Assembly: GCA_016713825.1 (NCBI GenBank)
Contig: JADJOJ010000007.1
Location: forward strand, 744,001-808,000
Origin: Candidatus Leptofilum gracile
Lineage (GTDB): Bacteria; Chloroflexota; Anaerolineae; Promineifilales; Promineifilaceae
DNA length: 64,000 bases
Direction of reading: 5' to 3'
The notes under the pieces are model-generated. The model saw only the letters and a list, made by a program, of their open reading frames with translations. It made no database searches and was not told where the DNA came from. Below are positions 42,115 through 49,588 of the stretch, piece after piece (the first letter of the stretch is position 1; the number at the start of each line of letters is the position of its first letter). The position numbers and the translations under genes are program-made.

Positions 42115-42951
42115 CGCCTCAGGGTCTTCCTCCACCTTGCCCTTGCCCAGGGAGATGGAGCGTTCATAGGCAGCCCAAATGCCGCGCGAGATGACGGTGC
42201 GCAGGCCGCCCTTTTCCATATGGTACAGCGCCGCCGCCGTGGTGCCGCCCGGCGAAGTGACCTGGTTGCGCAGTTCCGCCACGTGCTTGCCCGACTGCAT
42301 GGCATACTGCACCGAACCAAACATGGTTTGGAACACCAGCTGCTCGGCAATGCGGCGCGAAAAGCCCAAATGCACCCCGGCGTCAATCAGCGCCTCCATC
42401 ATCATAAAGACGTAGCCTGGGCCAGAACCGCTGAGCGCGGTGGCCATGTCCAGGTAATCTTCCTCTTCCACGTAAATTTCTTGCCCCAGCGAAGCCAAAA
42501 TGGCCTGCGCTTGCTGCTTTTGCACGTCTGTCACCTCTGGCGTACCGGTCCAGACGGTGATGCCCTGGCCAATTTGGGCAGGCGTGTTGGGCATGGCCCG
42601 CACCACGGCGGCATGGGCCGTGCCGTCGGCCAATTTTTTGATGGGAATACCTGCCAAAATGGAGAGCAGTAAATCCTGGCGGCGCAGATAGCCGCGAATC
42701 TCTGGCAACACGTGGTGCAGCGTCTGCGGTTTGATCGACAGCACAATAATTTGGCCATTTTCGGCCGCTTCGCGATTGTCGCTGGTGACGTTGATGTTGT
42801 ACCGATCTTGCAGCTCTTCGCGGCGCTGGCCCCACGGGTCGGCGGCCAAAATTTGGTTGGGCAACACGCCCTTTTGCCCCAGCAAGCCGCGAATCATCGC
42901 TTCGCCCATCACGCCGCTGCCGATAAATGCGATTGTTTTGTCTTCGAACAT
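42112..42951 (-). CDS. proC: Pyrroline-5-carboxylate reductase
   Basis: 279 residues, full length. The N-terminal Rossmann motif is IAFIGSGVMGEAMIRGLL; later VVRAMPNTPAQIGQGITVWT and the C-terminal signature region ALSGSGPGYVFMMMEALIDAG are diagnostic. It makes proline from pyrroline-5-carboxylate with NAD(P)H. It sits upstream of pabBC and downstream of the racemase gene in the same direction. The stop codon is the first TAA of a GTAATC repeat. Confidence 0.96.
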   Translation of the reverse strand: MFEDKTIAFIGSGVMGEAMIRGLLGQKGVLPNQILAADPWGQRREELQDRYNINVTSDNREAAENGQIIVLSIKPQTLHHVLPEIRGYLRRQDLLLSILAGIPIKKLADGTAHAAVVRAMPNTPAQIGQGITVWTGTPEVTDVQKQQAQAILASLGQEIYVEEEDYLDMATALSGSGPGYVFMMMEALIDAGVHLGFSRRIAEQLVFQTMFGSVQYAMQSGKHVAELRNQVTSPGGTTAAALYHMEKGGLRTVISRGIWAAYERSISLGKGKVEEDPEA

Positions 42952-42988
42952 GATTTCCTCGTATCGATCCCGGGGATGAATCCCCAGG

Positions 42989-44113
42989 CTAAAGTGTGAA
43001 ACTTTGTTGGCGCAGGGTGACTTCTTTTAGGCGCGCCATGTCTACCTCGATGCCCAGGCCGGGGGCGGTGGGCACGGTGATTGTACTATCTTCCGCGTTC
43101 AAGAAAAACGGGGTGGCGATGTCGTGGGCGTAGTAGCGGGAGGTGGCGGAAATGTCGCCGGGCAGGCTGATGCCGGGCAGGGAGGCCAGCGCCAATTGGG
43201 CGGCGCGCCCCACGCCAGTTTCTAACATGCCGCCCACCCACAGGCCCAGCCCGTGGGCCACGCCCAGATCGTGCACTTTGCGCGCTTCGGTCCAGCCGCT
43301 GACGCGGGACGGCTTGATGTTGATGATGTCGCACGCTTGCAGGGCGATGGCGTAGCGGGCGTGTTCGGCGGAGTGAATGCTTTCGTCCAGGCAAAGTGGG
43401 CTTTTGATTTGGGGGCGCAATTGGCTGTGGTCGTAGATATCTTCGTAGCCCAGCGGCTGCTCAATCATCAGCAGGTTCAGGTCGTCCATGGATTGGAAGA
43501 TGACGGCGTCGTCCAGGGTGTAGGCGGAGTTGGCGTCTAGCATGATGGGTACGTTGGGGAATTCGTGGCGGGCTTGCCAGGCGAGCTTTACATCCCAGCC
43601 GGGCTTGATTTTGAGCTTGATACGGCCGTATCCCTCTCCCAAATGCTTGCCAATCACCTCCATCGTCTGGGCAATGCTGGGCTGGGTACCGATGCTCACG
43701 CCCACCTGCACCCGCGCCTTGGGGCCTTCTGGGTACGGCTGGGCCAACTTTTGGGCCAGGGAGAGGCCATCTCGCTGGGCGGTAATGTCCCAGGCTGCCT
43801 GATCCAGCGCCGCTTTGGCCAGCGGATGGCCGCGCACTTTGCTGAACCAGCTTTGCAGCTGCTCCGGCTCTTCCAACTCTTTACCCAGCACCGTAGGGAT
43901 GAGAAAGTCGGAGAGGATGTGCCAGGCGGTAACGGCCGTTTCATAGCTGTACCCTGGATCGTTGGTGGCCACACATTCGCCCCAGCCGGTCAGCCCGTCG
44001 CCGTGCATGGCCAGAATGAGGGCGTCGCGCTGGGTCTGGACGCCAAAGCTGGTGCCGAAGGGCGATACCAGCGGCATGGAAATGTAATAGAGGTCAATGC
44101 GTTCAATTTTCAT
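42989..44113 (-). CDS. o-Succinylbenzoate synthase / N-succinylamino acid racemase (enolase superfamily)
   Basis: 374 residues. The enolase-superfamily barrel carries the catalytic K166-x-K168 (RIKLKIKPG), metal ligands D193 (LDANSAY), E218 (IEQPL) and D243 (CLDES), and the opposite lysine K267 (NIKPSRVSG). It belongs to the MenC/NAAAR group, which catalyses o-succinylbenzoate synthesis, N-succinylamino acid racemisation, or both. No other menaquinone gene is near, and the next gene upstream is a GNAT acyltransferase, the arrangement known for the D-to-L amino acid conversion pathway, so racemase is the more likely role. Confidence 0.88.
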   Translation of the reverse strand: MKIERIDLYYISMPLVSPFGTSFGVQTQRDALILAMHGDGLTGWGECVATNDPGYSYETAVTAWHILSDFLIPTVLGKELEEPEQLQSWFSKVRGHPLAKAALDQAAWDITAQRDGLSLAQKLAQPYPEGPKARVQVGVSIGTQPSIAQTMEVIGKHLGEGYGRIKLKIKPGWDVKLAWQARHEFPNVPIMLDANSAYTLDDAVIFQSMDDLNLLMIEQPLGYEDIYDHSQLRPQIKSPLCLDESIHSAEHARYAIALQACDIINIKPSRVSGWTEARKVHDLGVAHGLGLWVGGMLETGVGRAAQLALASLPGISLPGDISATSRYYAHDIATPFFLNAEDSTITVPTAPGLGIEVDMARLKEVTLRQQSFTL

Positions 44114-44126
44114 GGGTTTCGTTGAT

Positions 44127-44188
44127 AGTTTTGGTGGTTAGTGGCTGGTGGCTGGGTAACTAGCAACCAGCCACTAACCACTAGCCCC
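44127..44188. repeat. Intergenic palindrome, GGTTAGTGGCTGGT type
   Basis: GGTGGTTAGTGGCTGGTGGC faces CAACCAGCCACTAACCACTAG. It is related to 11385-11452. Confidence 0.75.
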
Positions 44189-44190
44189 TG

Positions 44191-45075
44191 TTAAGAATCG
44201 TTGTGGGTAAGTAAATAGAAGCTGCGGGAACGGCCGTTCGCCCCCGGCTGGAACACAAAATCGGTGACGGCAAAGTTGGCGGCAAAATAATGCTCAAACA
44301 GCTGCCGGGTGTGCTGCCGCCACTGCCGGGCCAGGGCCATGTCTGCCGTCTTGATTGCCTGGATGTCGCTGGGGATTTCGGCGAGCAGCAGGTTATTGTC
44401 ACTATGCGTAAATGTTAGCGGCGGAACAGGCAGGCCGTCGCCGTCGAATTGGGCTTCGTTAACCAGCAGCGCTCCGGCTCCCAGCATGGCATTGAGGGTT
44501 AACGGCCGTCTCTGCTGCGCCACCCGGCCCTCTACCCGATTGCTGGTCACCCACCACGCCACCTCGAACCGGTCGCTGGCCAGCCCGGCATTGCGCCCGG
44601 CCATCGGCCCGTGGAAGTCGCGGTAATAATGGTGGCACACACTGCCCAGCTTGCCGATGTTGAGACGGCCGTTTCGGCTCTCCAGCGGATCGTAGGTCCA
44701 GGTAATCAGCCGCAGCCCCAGCCGCAGGGCCGCCTCGCGCTGGGCCAGCTTCAGCTGGTAGCCAATGCCCCGGTTCTGGTATTCCGGCAAGATGCCCATG
44801 ATGACGGAAAAGAGTTTTAGCCGGGCCGCCGCTATCTGGTCAATCCGGTTAGGGGTTTCGATCGCCCCCAGCGTGCCCAAAATGTAGCCCACCAGCTGCT
44901 CACCCTGCGCATGCGCAAAAGCACCCAGCAAGATGCCGCCGTTGTGCTGAAAAGCGTGCATAGAAAGCGGCGGAATCGTCTCGGAGGCATCGACGCCCCA
45001 GGTGGCCATGTGGATTTGGCGGGTTTGTTCGTATTCTGGGTGGGTGGTTAACGGCCGTATCGTAATTTGCGTCAT
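44191..45075 (-). CDS. GNAT superfamily acyltransferase (COG3375-like), partner of the racemase
   Basis: 294 residues. The acyl-CoA-binding half carries ILPEYQNRGIGYQLKLAQRE, and LITWTYDPLESRNGRLNIGK LG is the strongly conserved segment of the COG3375 group. In Bacilli and Deinococci these proteins are encoded beside N-succinylamino acid racemase and succinylate D-amino acids from succinyl-CoA. The same pairing here supports that role. The ATG lacks an obvious Shine-Dalgarno sequence. It lies 80 bases upstream of the racemase gene, separated by a palindrome. Confidence 0.85.
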   Translation of the reverse strand: MTQITIRPLTTHPEYEQTRQIHMATWGVDASETIPPLSMHAFQHNGGILLGAFAHAQGEQLVGYILGTLGAIETPNRIDQIAAARLKLFSVIMGILPEYQNRGIGYQLKLAQREAALRLGLRLITWTYDPLESRNGRLNIGKLGSVCHHYYRDFHGPMAGRNAGLASDRFEVAWWVTSNRVEGRVAQQRRPLTLNAMLGAGALLVNEAQFDGDGLPVPPLTFTHSDNNLLLAEIPSDIQAIKTADMALARQWRQHTRQLFEHYFAANFAVTDFVFQPGANGRSRSFYLLTHNDS

Positions 45076-45122
45076 ATTTTTTCTATTGGTTCTTCAATAA
45101 ACATTCGCCTCAACAAGGCTTT

Positions 45123-45216
45123 TGTCAAAGATTTCGCAGATTGAAAAGATTAAAATCTGCAAAATCTTTGCGGTCTTCGCGCCTCTGCGGTGAAATCACC
45201 GTTTTTCAGTAGCGCC
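45123..45216. repeat. Family A palindrome joined to a half copy of the composite repeat
   Basis: AAAGATTTCGCAGATTGAAA faces AAAATCTGCAAAATCTTT (45127-45170). It is followed by CCTCTGCGGTGAAATCACCG and TTTTTCAGTAGCGCC, the reverse complement of the left half of the composite repeats at 22132 and 59991. Confidence 0.7.
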
Positions 45217-45221
45217 ATAAA

Positions 45222-45887
45222 TCATGAAAATATACTGCTTGCTTGCCAGGCACGGTTGAAGGCGCGGGCCTGGGTAATGAGATCGGCCATCGTTTGCGTG
45301 GGGCCGGTGAACAGGGGCGCGCCGACCAGCAGCGCCGCCGCGCCCGCTTGCTGGTAGCGGCTCACATCCTCGGCGGCCAGTTCCGCTTCTACAATGAGCG
45401 CCAAATCGGGCTGCACTTCGCGGAGGGCGCGGACGTACTCTGGGCCATTCGCCCCGCCGGTGCGCAGGCGAATGGCGCGGCACCCTTGCTGCGCCGCCGC
45501 TTGCGCCGCCCAGACGCTGATGACGCCGGGCAGGTAAGCCACGCCTGCGTTTTGGCACAGTGCCAGCAGCGCATCATCCAGGCGGGGGGAGGAGAGGTAG
45601 TCGAGTTGGTGGAGGGGGAGGGTTTGCAGGGAAACGGCCGTTTCAGCTTCGCTCAGTGCAGGCATTTCCACCCCACTTACCCCAATCAGCAGCTTATCCC
45701 CCGCCCGCTGCCGCAAATCGTGCAGCAGTTGGGGCAGTTCTGCGCCGCCAAACGCCACATCCACCGCCAAAATGGGCGACGCCAGCAGCGCATCTGCAAT
45801 CGGAATGATCGTCGCCAGCGGCAAATCGCCGGGCAAGGCCACAATGATACCAGCCGCCTGCAATTTCTCGATGATGGTTGCTTCCAT
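45222..45887 (-). CDS. KDPG/KHG aldolase-like barrel protein lacking the Schiff-base lysine
   Basis: 221 residues. The pattern DYLSSPRLDDALLALCQNAG then VAYLPGVISVWAAQAAAQQG aligns with the Eda family segment FIVSPG...LLPGV. The family has its Schiff-base lysine 18 residues after the PGV valine (VVKFFPA); here that position is R140 (RAIRLRTGG). The usual catalytic Glu in EVTLRT is also not conserved (AVDVAFGG). The protein is therefore probably not a working aldolase of the classical type, or uses other chemistry. The glycine-rich end (LLVGAPLFTG) keeps a phosphate-binding look. It lies alone between two repeats. Confidence 0.75.
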   Translation of the reverse strand: MEATIIEKLQAAGIIVALPGDLPLATIIPIADALLASPILAVDVAFGGAELPQLLHDLRQRAGDKLLIGVSGVEMPALSEAETAVSLQTLPLHQLDYLSSPRLDDALLALCQNAGVAYLPGVISVWAAQAAAQQGCRAIRLRTGGANGPEYVRALREVQPDLALIVEAELAAEDVSRYQQAGAAALLVGAPLFTGPTQTMADLITQARAFNRAWQASSIFS

Positions 45888-45894
45888 AGTTTAT

Positions 45895-45962
45895 TTTTAA
45901 CCGCAGAAAACGCGGAGGGCGCGAAGAAAAAAACTCTGCGTTCTCCGCGATCTCTGCGGTTA
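45895..45962. repeat. CCGCAGA-type palindrome starting at a stop codon
   Basis: AACCGCAGAAAACGCGGAGG faces TCTCCGCGATCTCTGCGGTTA. The prepilin peptidase gene ends GAC TAA CCGCAGAG, so its stop again falls on the edge of the repeat. Confidence 0.75.
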
Positions 45963-46643
45963 GTCTAAAAATTGCTGGGCGTATTGTGCACCCCAAATGA
46001 GCATCACAATCGCGGCCAGGGCCAGATATTGGCCGTAAGGCAGTGCCGTGTCCCGATTGACGCGGCGGGTAAGCAGCAGCAGCAAGGAAAAAACGCCGCC
46101 CAGCAAAATGCCCAACATCAGGGCAAACAAGATGCGGTGAAAGCCCAACATCGCCCCCATGAGCAGCGCCAGCTTCACGTCGCCGTAGCCCAGCGGTACG
46201 CGCTCCGCCCCGTACAAAAGCTGGGCCAGCCAGTAGAGCGCGTAAAAAATCACAAAGCCCACGACTGCCCCCAGCAGCGCCAGCCGCAAGTTGTTCTCTT
46301 CCGGGCTAACGATCAGGCTGGTGGCTAAAGCAATCGCCGTTGCTGGCCAGATCACCTTGTTGAAGATGAGCCTATGCTCCAGATCGGTAACGATGATGAG
46401 GATGAGGACGGCGATGTGAAAGCTGTTGACGGCCACATCCACCCAATCGGCGAGAAACAGGGGCAAGCTGGCGAAGGTAACGGCCGTTCCCACAAACACC
46501 AGCAACGGCCGTTTGCGCACCGACCAGCCCCAGCTGTGCCACTGCGGCCACAACGGCGTGCGGGACGAAGGTAGCGTGTCGGCAAGGGTATTGATGACAA
46601 TGGCCGCGAGCAGGCCAATCACAAAAAAGAGAAGGTTGAGCAT
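45960..46643 (-). CDS. Prepilin peptidase (A24 family)
   Basis: 227 residues, polytopic. The catalytic aspartates are in IVTDLEHRLIFN and GYGDVKLALLMGA. The N-terminal cytoplasmic loop between helices 1 and 2 is short and has no CxxC pairs, so the zinc site and methylase function of classical PilD are absent. It would cleave the leader from type IV or Flp prepilins, such as the one at 15974. The ATG at 46643 lies six bases after TATAAT and has no ribosome binding site, which suggests a leaderless mRNA. An earlier start at 46700 falls in the upstream repeat. Confidence 0.9.
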   Translation of the reverse strand: MLNLLFFVIGLLAAIVINTLADTLPSSRTPLWPQWHSWGWSVRKRPLLVFVGTAVTFASLPLFLADWVDVAVNSFHIAVLILIIVTDLEHRLIFNKVIWPATAIALATSLIVSPEENNLRLALLGAVVGFVIFYALYWLAQLLYGAERVPLGYGDVKLALLMGAMLGFHRILFALMLGILLGGVFSLLLLLTRRVNRDTALPYGQYLALAAIVMLIWGAQYAQQFLD

Positions 46644-46649
46644 GGGGGG

Positions 46650-46655
46650 ATTATA
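46650..46655 (-). promoter_or_regulatory. -10 box TATAAT for a leaderless prepilin peptidase transcript
   Basis: TATAAT, six C residues, then the ATG at 46643. A possible -35 (TTCCCA) lies 18 bases upstream. Confidence 0.6.
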
Positions 46656-46671
46656 GCGGCGAACGGTGGGA

Positions 46672-46735
46672 ATTGGGAATGTAATTGGGTAATTGGGCAA
46701 TTGAGTAATTACCCAATTACCACTTACGAATTACT
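46672..46735. repeat. GTAATT-family palindrome starting at a stop codon
   Basis: The histidine kinase ends AAG TAA TTCGTAAGTGGTAATTGGG, and the sequence returns as CTCAATTGCCCAATTACCC. Confidence 0.8.
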
Positions 46736-48161
46736 TTTCTGGCAAAGGCCACCACACCGTTGCCGTTGTCCCTTGGCCCAGGCCGTCGCTGTGGATTTGG
46801 ATACGGCCGTTATAAAACGCCACAATCGACTTGGCCAATGGCAAACCCAACCCGCTGCCGCCCGTGGCCCGCGTGTGGGCCTTGTCTGCCCGGAAGAACC
46901 GTTCAAACAGATGATCAACATCTTCCGGGGCCAGGCCAATGCCGCTGTCCACGATTTCGCTGCGCAGATAGCCATTTTCTTGCACCATTGTCCAGGTTAC
47001 CCGCCCACCTTCTGGGGTGTATTTGATGGCGTTGCCCAGCAAATTTTGCAATACAATGCGCAAATGGCTCTGGTTGGCCTGGATGGCAGGCAGTTGGTTG
47101 GGGGCCTCGAAGGTGAGGGCGATATTTTTGGTTACGGCCGTTCGCTCCAGCTGCTGGCAAAGTGAACGCCCCAACCGCACCGGATCGATCAGCTCATGCC
47201 CCACCTCGGCCCGGCCCGAATCAAAGCGAGAAAGCTGAATGAGGTCGTTCACCAGACGGCCCAGGCGAGCCACCTCGTCATCAATTTCGGCGATGTACTG
47301 CTGGGCGGTGGCCTCGTCCAGCGTGCCGTCGCGCAGCGCCTCGCTGCGCAGGCGGATGGTGGTCAGCGGCGTGCGCAGCTCGTGCGAGGCGTTGCTGGCA
47401 AACGCTTTTTGCTCCAGGAGCATCGCCTCCACCTGCTCCGCCATGTGGTTGAACGTTTCAGCCAGCTGGCCCAGCTCGTCCTGGCGGTCTACCCGCACCC
47501 GCTGCGTCAGGTCACCCGCCGCCAGCTTCATGGCCGAACTTTGCAACCCTTCCAACGGCCGGGTAAACGAAGCCGCCAGCCACAAAGCCGCCACCACGGC
47601 CAGACCCGTCAATCCCAACACCCCCACCGCCAACGCCAGAAAACGCTGGTTGACCACGCTGGCGGTGGCGCTGGCCGGGGCCGACACCTGCACCACGCTG
47701 AGCAATTCGCCATCTTCGGTGACGGCAACGGCCGTATAAATCGTCGGCACATTTTGCTCGTTGTTGCGCGTATCAAATACGATGCCGCTGCGATTAAGCG
47801 CCGCTGCCACCTCTGGGTCATCTCCCAGATTGACGTTGTCCACAGATTGGTCACTGCTCAACCAGGCGAAGCCGTTGGGAGCAACAAGGGTGATGTGCAA
47901 ATTGAAATCATTGGCCAGGGAGGAAACGGCCGTTTCCACCGACGCAAACGAGGCTTCCCCCTCCACATAATGCTCCAACGGTTCCCGCAAATTGCGCGCC
48001 ACCAACGCCGCCTGCGTCTCCAGGCTGCGCTCAAAATCCTCTATCGCCCCAGCCGAAATCTGGTTACCCGCCAGCAGCGACAGCCCCACAAAGCCCAACA
48101 AAATCAGGCTGACGTAGGTGACAATCAGCCGGGTACGCAAGCGCCAACTCGTAAACATCAC
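46731..48161 (-). CDS. Sensor histidine kinase with HAMP domain
   Basis: 476 residues. Order: helix 1 (about 10-32), an extracytoplasmic sensor of about 135 residues, helix 2 (LALAVGVLGLTGLAVVAALW), HAMP, HisKA with the phospho-histidine in FASNASHELRTPLTTIRLRS, and the ATPase with N box LQNLLGNAIKYTP, G1 DSGIGLAPED and G2 GGSGLGLPLAKSI. It phosphorylates the OmpR-type regulator encoded directly upstream, with which it overlaps by ATGA. The stimulus is unknown. Confidence 0.95.
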   Translation of the reverse strand: MMFTSWRLRTRLIVTYVSLILLGFVGLSLLAGNQISAGAIEDFERSLETQAALVARNLREPLEHYVEGEASFASVETAVSSLANDFNLHITLVAPNGFAWLSSDQSVDNVNLGDDPEVAAALNRSGIVFDTRNNEQNVPTIYTAVAVTEDGELLSVVQVSAPASATASVVNQRFLALAVGVLGLTGLAVVAALWLAASFTRPLEGLQSSAMKLAAGDLTQRVRVDRQDELGQLAETFNHMAEQVEAMLLEQKAFASNASHELRTPLTTIRLRSEALRDGTLDEATAQQYIAEIDDEVARLGRLVNDLIQLSRFDSGRAEVGHELIDPVRLGRSLCQQLERTAVTKNIALTFEAPNQLPAIQANQSHLRIVLQNLLGNAIKYTPEGGRVTWTMVQENGYLRSEIVDSGIGLAPEDVDHLFERFFRADKAHTRATGGSGLGLPLAKSIVAFYNGRIQIHSDGLGQGTTATVWWPLPEK

Positions 48162-48850
48162 TCCATCACCATCCGGTAGCCTACGCCGCGCACCGTTTGG
48201 ATGTAGCGCGGCTGGCTGGGGTCTGCCTCGATTTTTTCACGCAGCCAGCGAATGTGCACGTCCAGCGTGCGTGTATCCCCCAGCCAATCGGTGCCCCAAA
48301 TTTTGTCGAACAGCTCGGCGCGGGTCACCACATCCCCCGCCTTGCTAAGCAGCAGCGACAGCAGCTCAAACTCTTTGTAGCGCAGTTGCAGCAGCTCCTC
48401 GCCTCTGTACACCTGGCGGCTGTCTAGCGCCACGCGAATATCACCAACGGCTAACTCATTGGCAGCAGGAACCGCTTGCTGATCCAGCTCCACGCGGCGC
48501 AGCAGCGCCTTGATCCGCGCCTTGAGTTCGCGCACGCTGAACGGCTTGGTGAGGTAATCATCGGCCCCCAGCTCTAGCCCCAAAATGCGGTCCACCTCAT
48601 CCCCCAGCGCCGTGAGCATGAGAATGGGCACCACGCTGCTTTGGCGCAGCTTTTGGCACAGCTCCCAGCCGTCCATCTCGGGCATCATCACGTCTAGCAC
48701 CACCAGGTCTGGTTTTTGCGTTTGGGCCAGGGTAAGGCCGGAACGGCCGTCGTGCGCCACCAACACCTCGTACCCGGATGCCCCCAACTGCCGCGCCAGC
48801 GGTTCGGTAATCATCGGATCGTCATCAATTAAAAGCAGCCGGGTCATCAT
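48158..48850 (-). CDS. OmpR/PhoB family response regulator
   Basis: 230 residues. Receiver domain with acidic pocket LLIDDDP, phosphoacceptor D in LVVLDVMMPEMDGWE, Thr in MLTALGD and Lys in DYLTKPFSV; then a winged-helix DNA-binding domain (LRYKEFELLSLLLSKAGDVV, DVHIRWLREKIEADPSQPRY). It is the first gene of a coupled two-gene operon with the histidine kinase. Targets are unknown; the divergent haem-binding gene at 49070 is a candidate by position only. Confidence 0.95.
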   Translation of the reverse strand: MMTRLLLIDDDPMITEPLARQLGASGYEVLVAHDGRSGLTLAQTQKPDLVVLDVMMPEMDGWELCQKLRQSSVVPILMLTALGDEVDRILGLELGADDYLTKPFSVRELKARIKALLRRVELDQQAVPAANELAVGDIRVALDSRQVYRGEELLQLRYKEFELLSLLLSKAGDVVTRAELFDKIWGTDWLGDTRTLDVHIRWLREKIEADPSQPRYIQTVRGVGYRMVME

Positions 48851-49069
48851 GTTTATCCTTCAAAACTTACGCAGTTCCTAGACCACAAAACTCTTTGAGA
48901 CTTTTGTAGTCTTTGATTGTGGCACAGGGGGGAAAGTGAATCAAGCAGGCCAGGTAGATTTAAGCTGAATTTAAGGTCATTTAGGCCGCTATTAAATAAG
49001 TTTATGCTATCTTGAGCTATGTTCGTGGCAGATTTCACGAACCCTACAATCTGCAAAGGAGCTATTTGA

Positions 49070-49516
49070 ATGAATACATTAGTAAAGAAGCTTGTTAAAT
49101 GGGGCGTTATTCTGGCCGTGGCTGGATTTGTGGTAATTCAACTGGTGCCATACGGCCGTAACCACACCAATCCCCCCGTTTTAAGCGAACCCAACTGGGA
49201 CAGCCCAGAGACCCGCGCCCTGGCCGAGCGCGCCTGCTACGACTGCCACAGCAACGAAACCGCGTGGCCCTGGTACAGCAACGTCGCCCCCGTCTCCTGG
49301 CTCGTCCAGCACGACACCGAAGAAGGAAGAGAACATCTCAACTTTTCTGAATGGGATCAGGGCGGCAAACCCCGCGAGCTAGAGGAAATGTGGGAAGTCA
49401 TTCAGGAAGGCGAGATGCCACCCGCCATTTTCCTGCCCACCCACCCCGAAGCCCGGCTCACCCCGGCTGAAACCGAGGCGCTCATTGCTGGGCTAAGAGC
49501 TACTGTCCGCAATTAA
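49070..49516 (+). CDS. Membrane-anchored haem-binding domain protein (CxxCH)
   Basis: 148 residues. One N-terminal helix (WGVILAVAGFVVIQLVPYGR) anchors a haem_bd domain with RACYDCHSNETAWPWYSNVAP, a c-type haem attachment site. The MPPAIFLPTHPEARLT segment supplies the likely distal ligand Met. It is probably a periplasmic-side electron carrier or sensor. The ATG has AAAGGAG about ten bases upstream. It is divergent from the two-component genes. Confidence 0.88.
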   Translation: MNTLVKKLVKWGVILAVAGFVVIQLVPYGRNHTNPPVLSEPNWDSPETRALAERACYDCHSNETAWPWYSNVAPVSWLVQHDTEEGREHLNFSEWDQGGKPRELEEMWEVIQEGEMPPAIFLPTHPEARLTPAETEALIAGLRATVRN

Positions 49517-49584
49517 GTAATTCAGTAATTGAGTAATTGGGCAGCTGGAAAATTTCCCAATTACCCAATTACCAATTACATCTT
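49510..49584. repeat. GTAATT-family palindrome overlapping a stop codon
   Basis: The haem protein ends AAT TAA GTAATTCAGTAATTGAG, and the sequence returns as CCCAATTACCCAATTACC before the convergent alpha-2-macroglobulin gene. Confidence 0.8.
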
Positions 49585-49588
49585 CTTC

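Noticed and set aside
42989..44113. Menaquinone biosynthesis locus
   Set aside because: No other men gene is adjacent, and the GNAT partner points to the amino-acid racemase pathway.
15007..49584. GTAATT tandem units as CRISPR arrays
   Set aside because: Units are 6-8 bases with no unique spacers, and they turn around into inverted copies. No cas gene is present.
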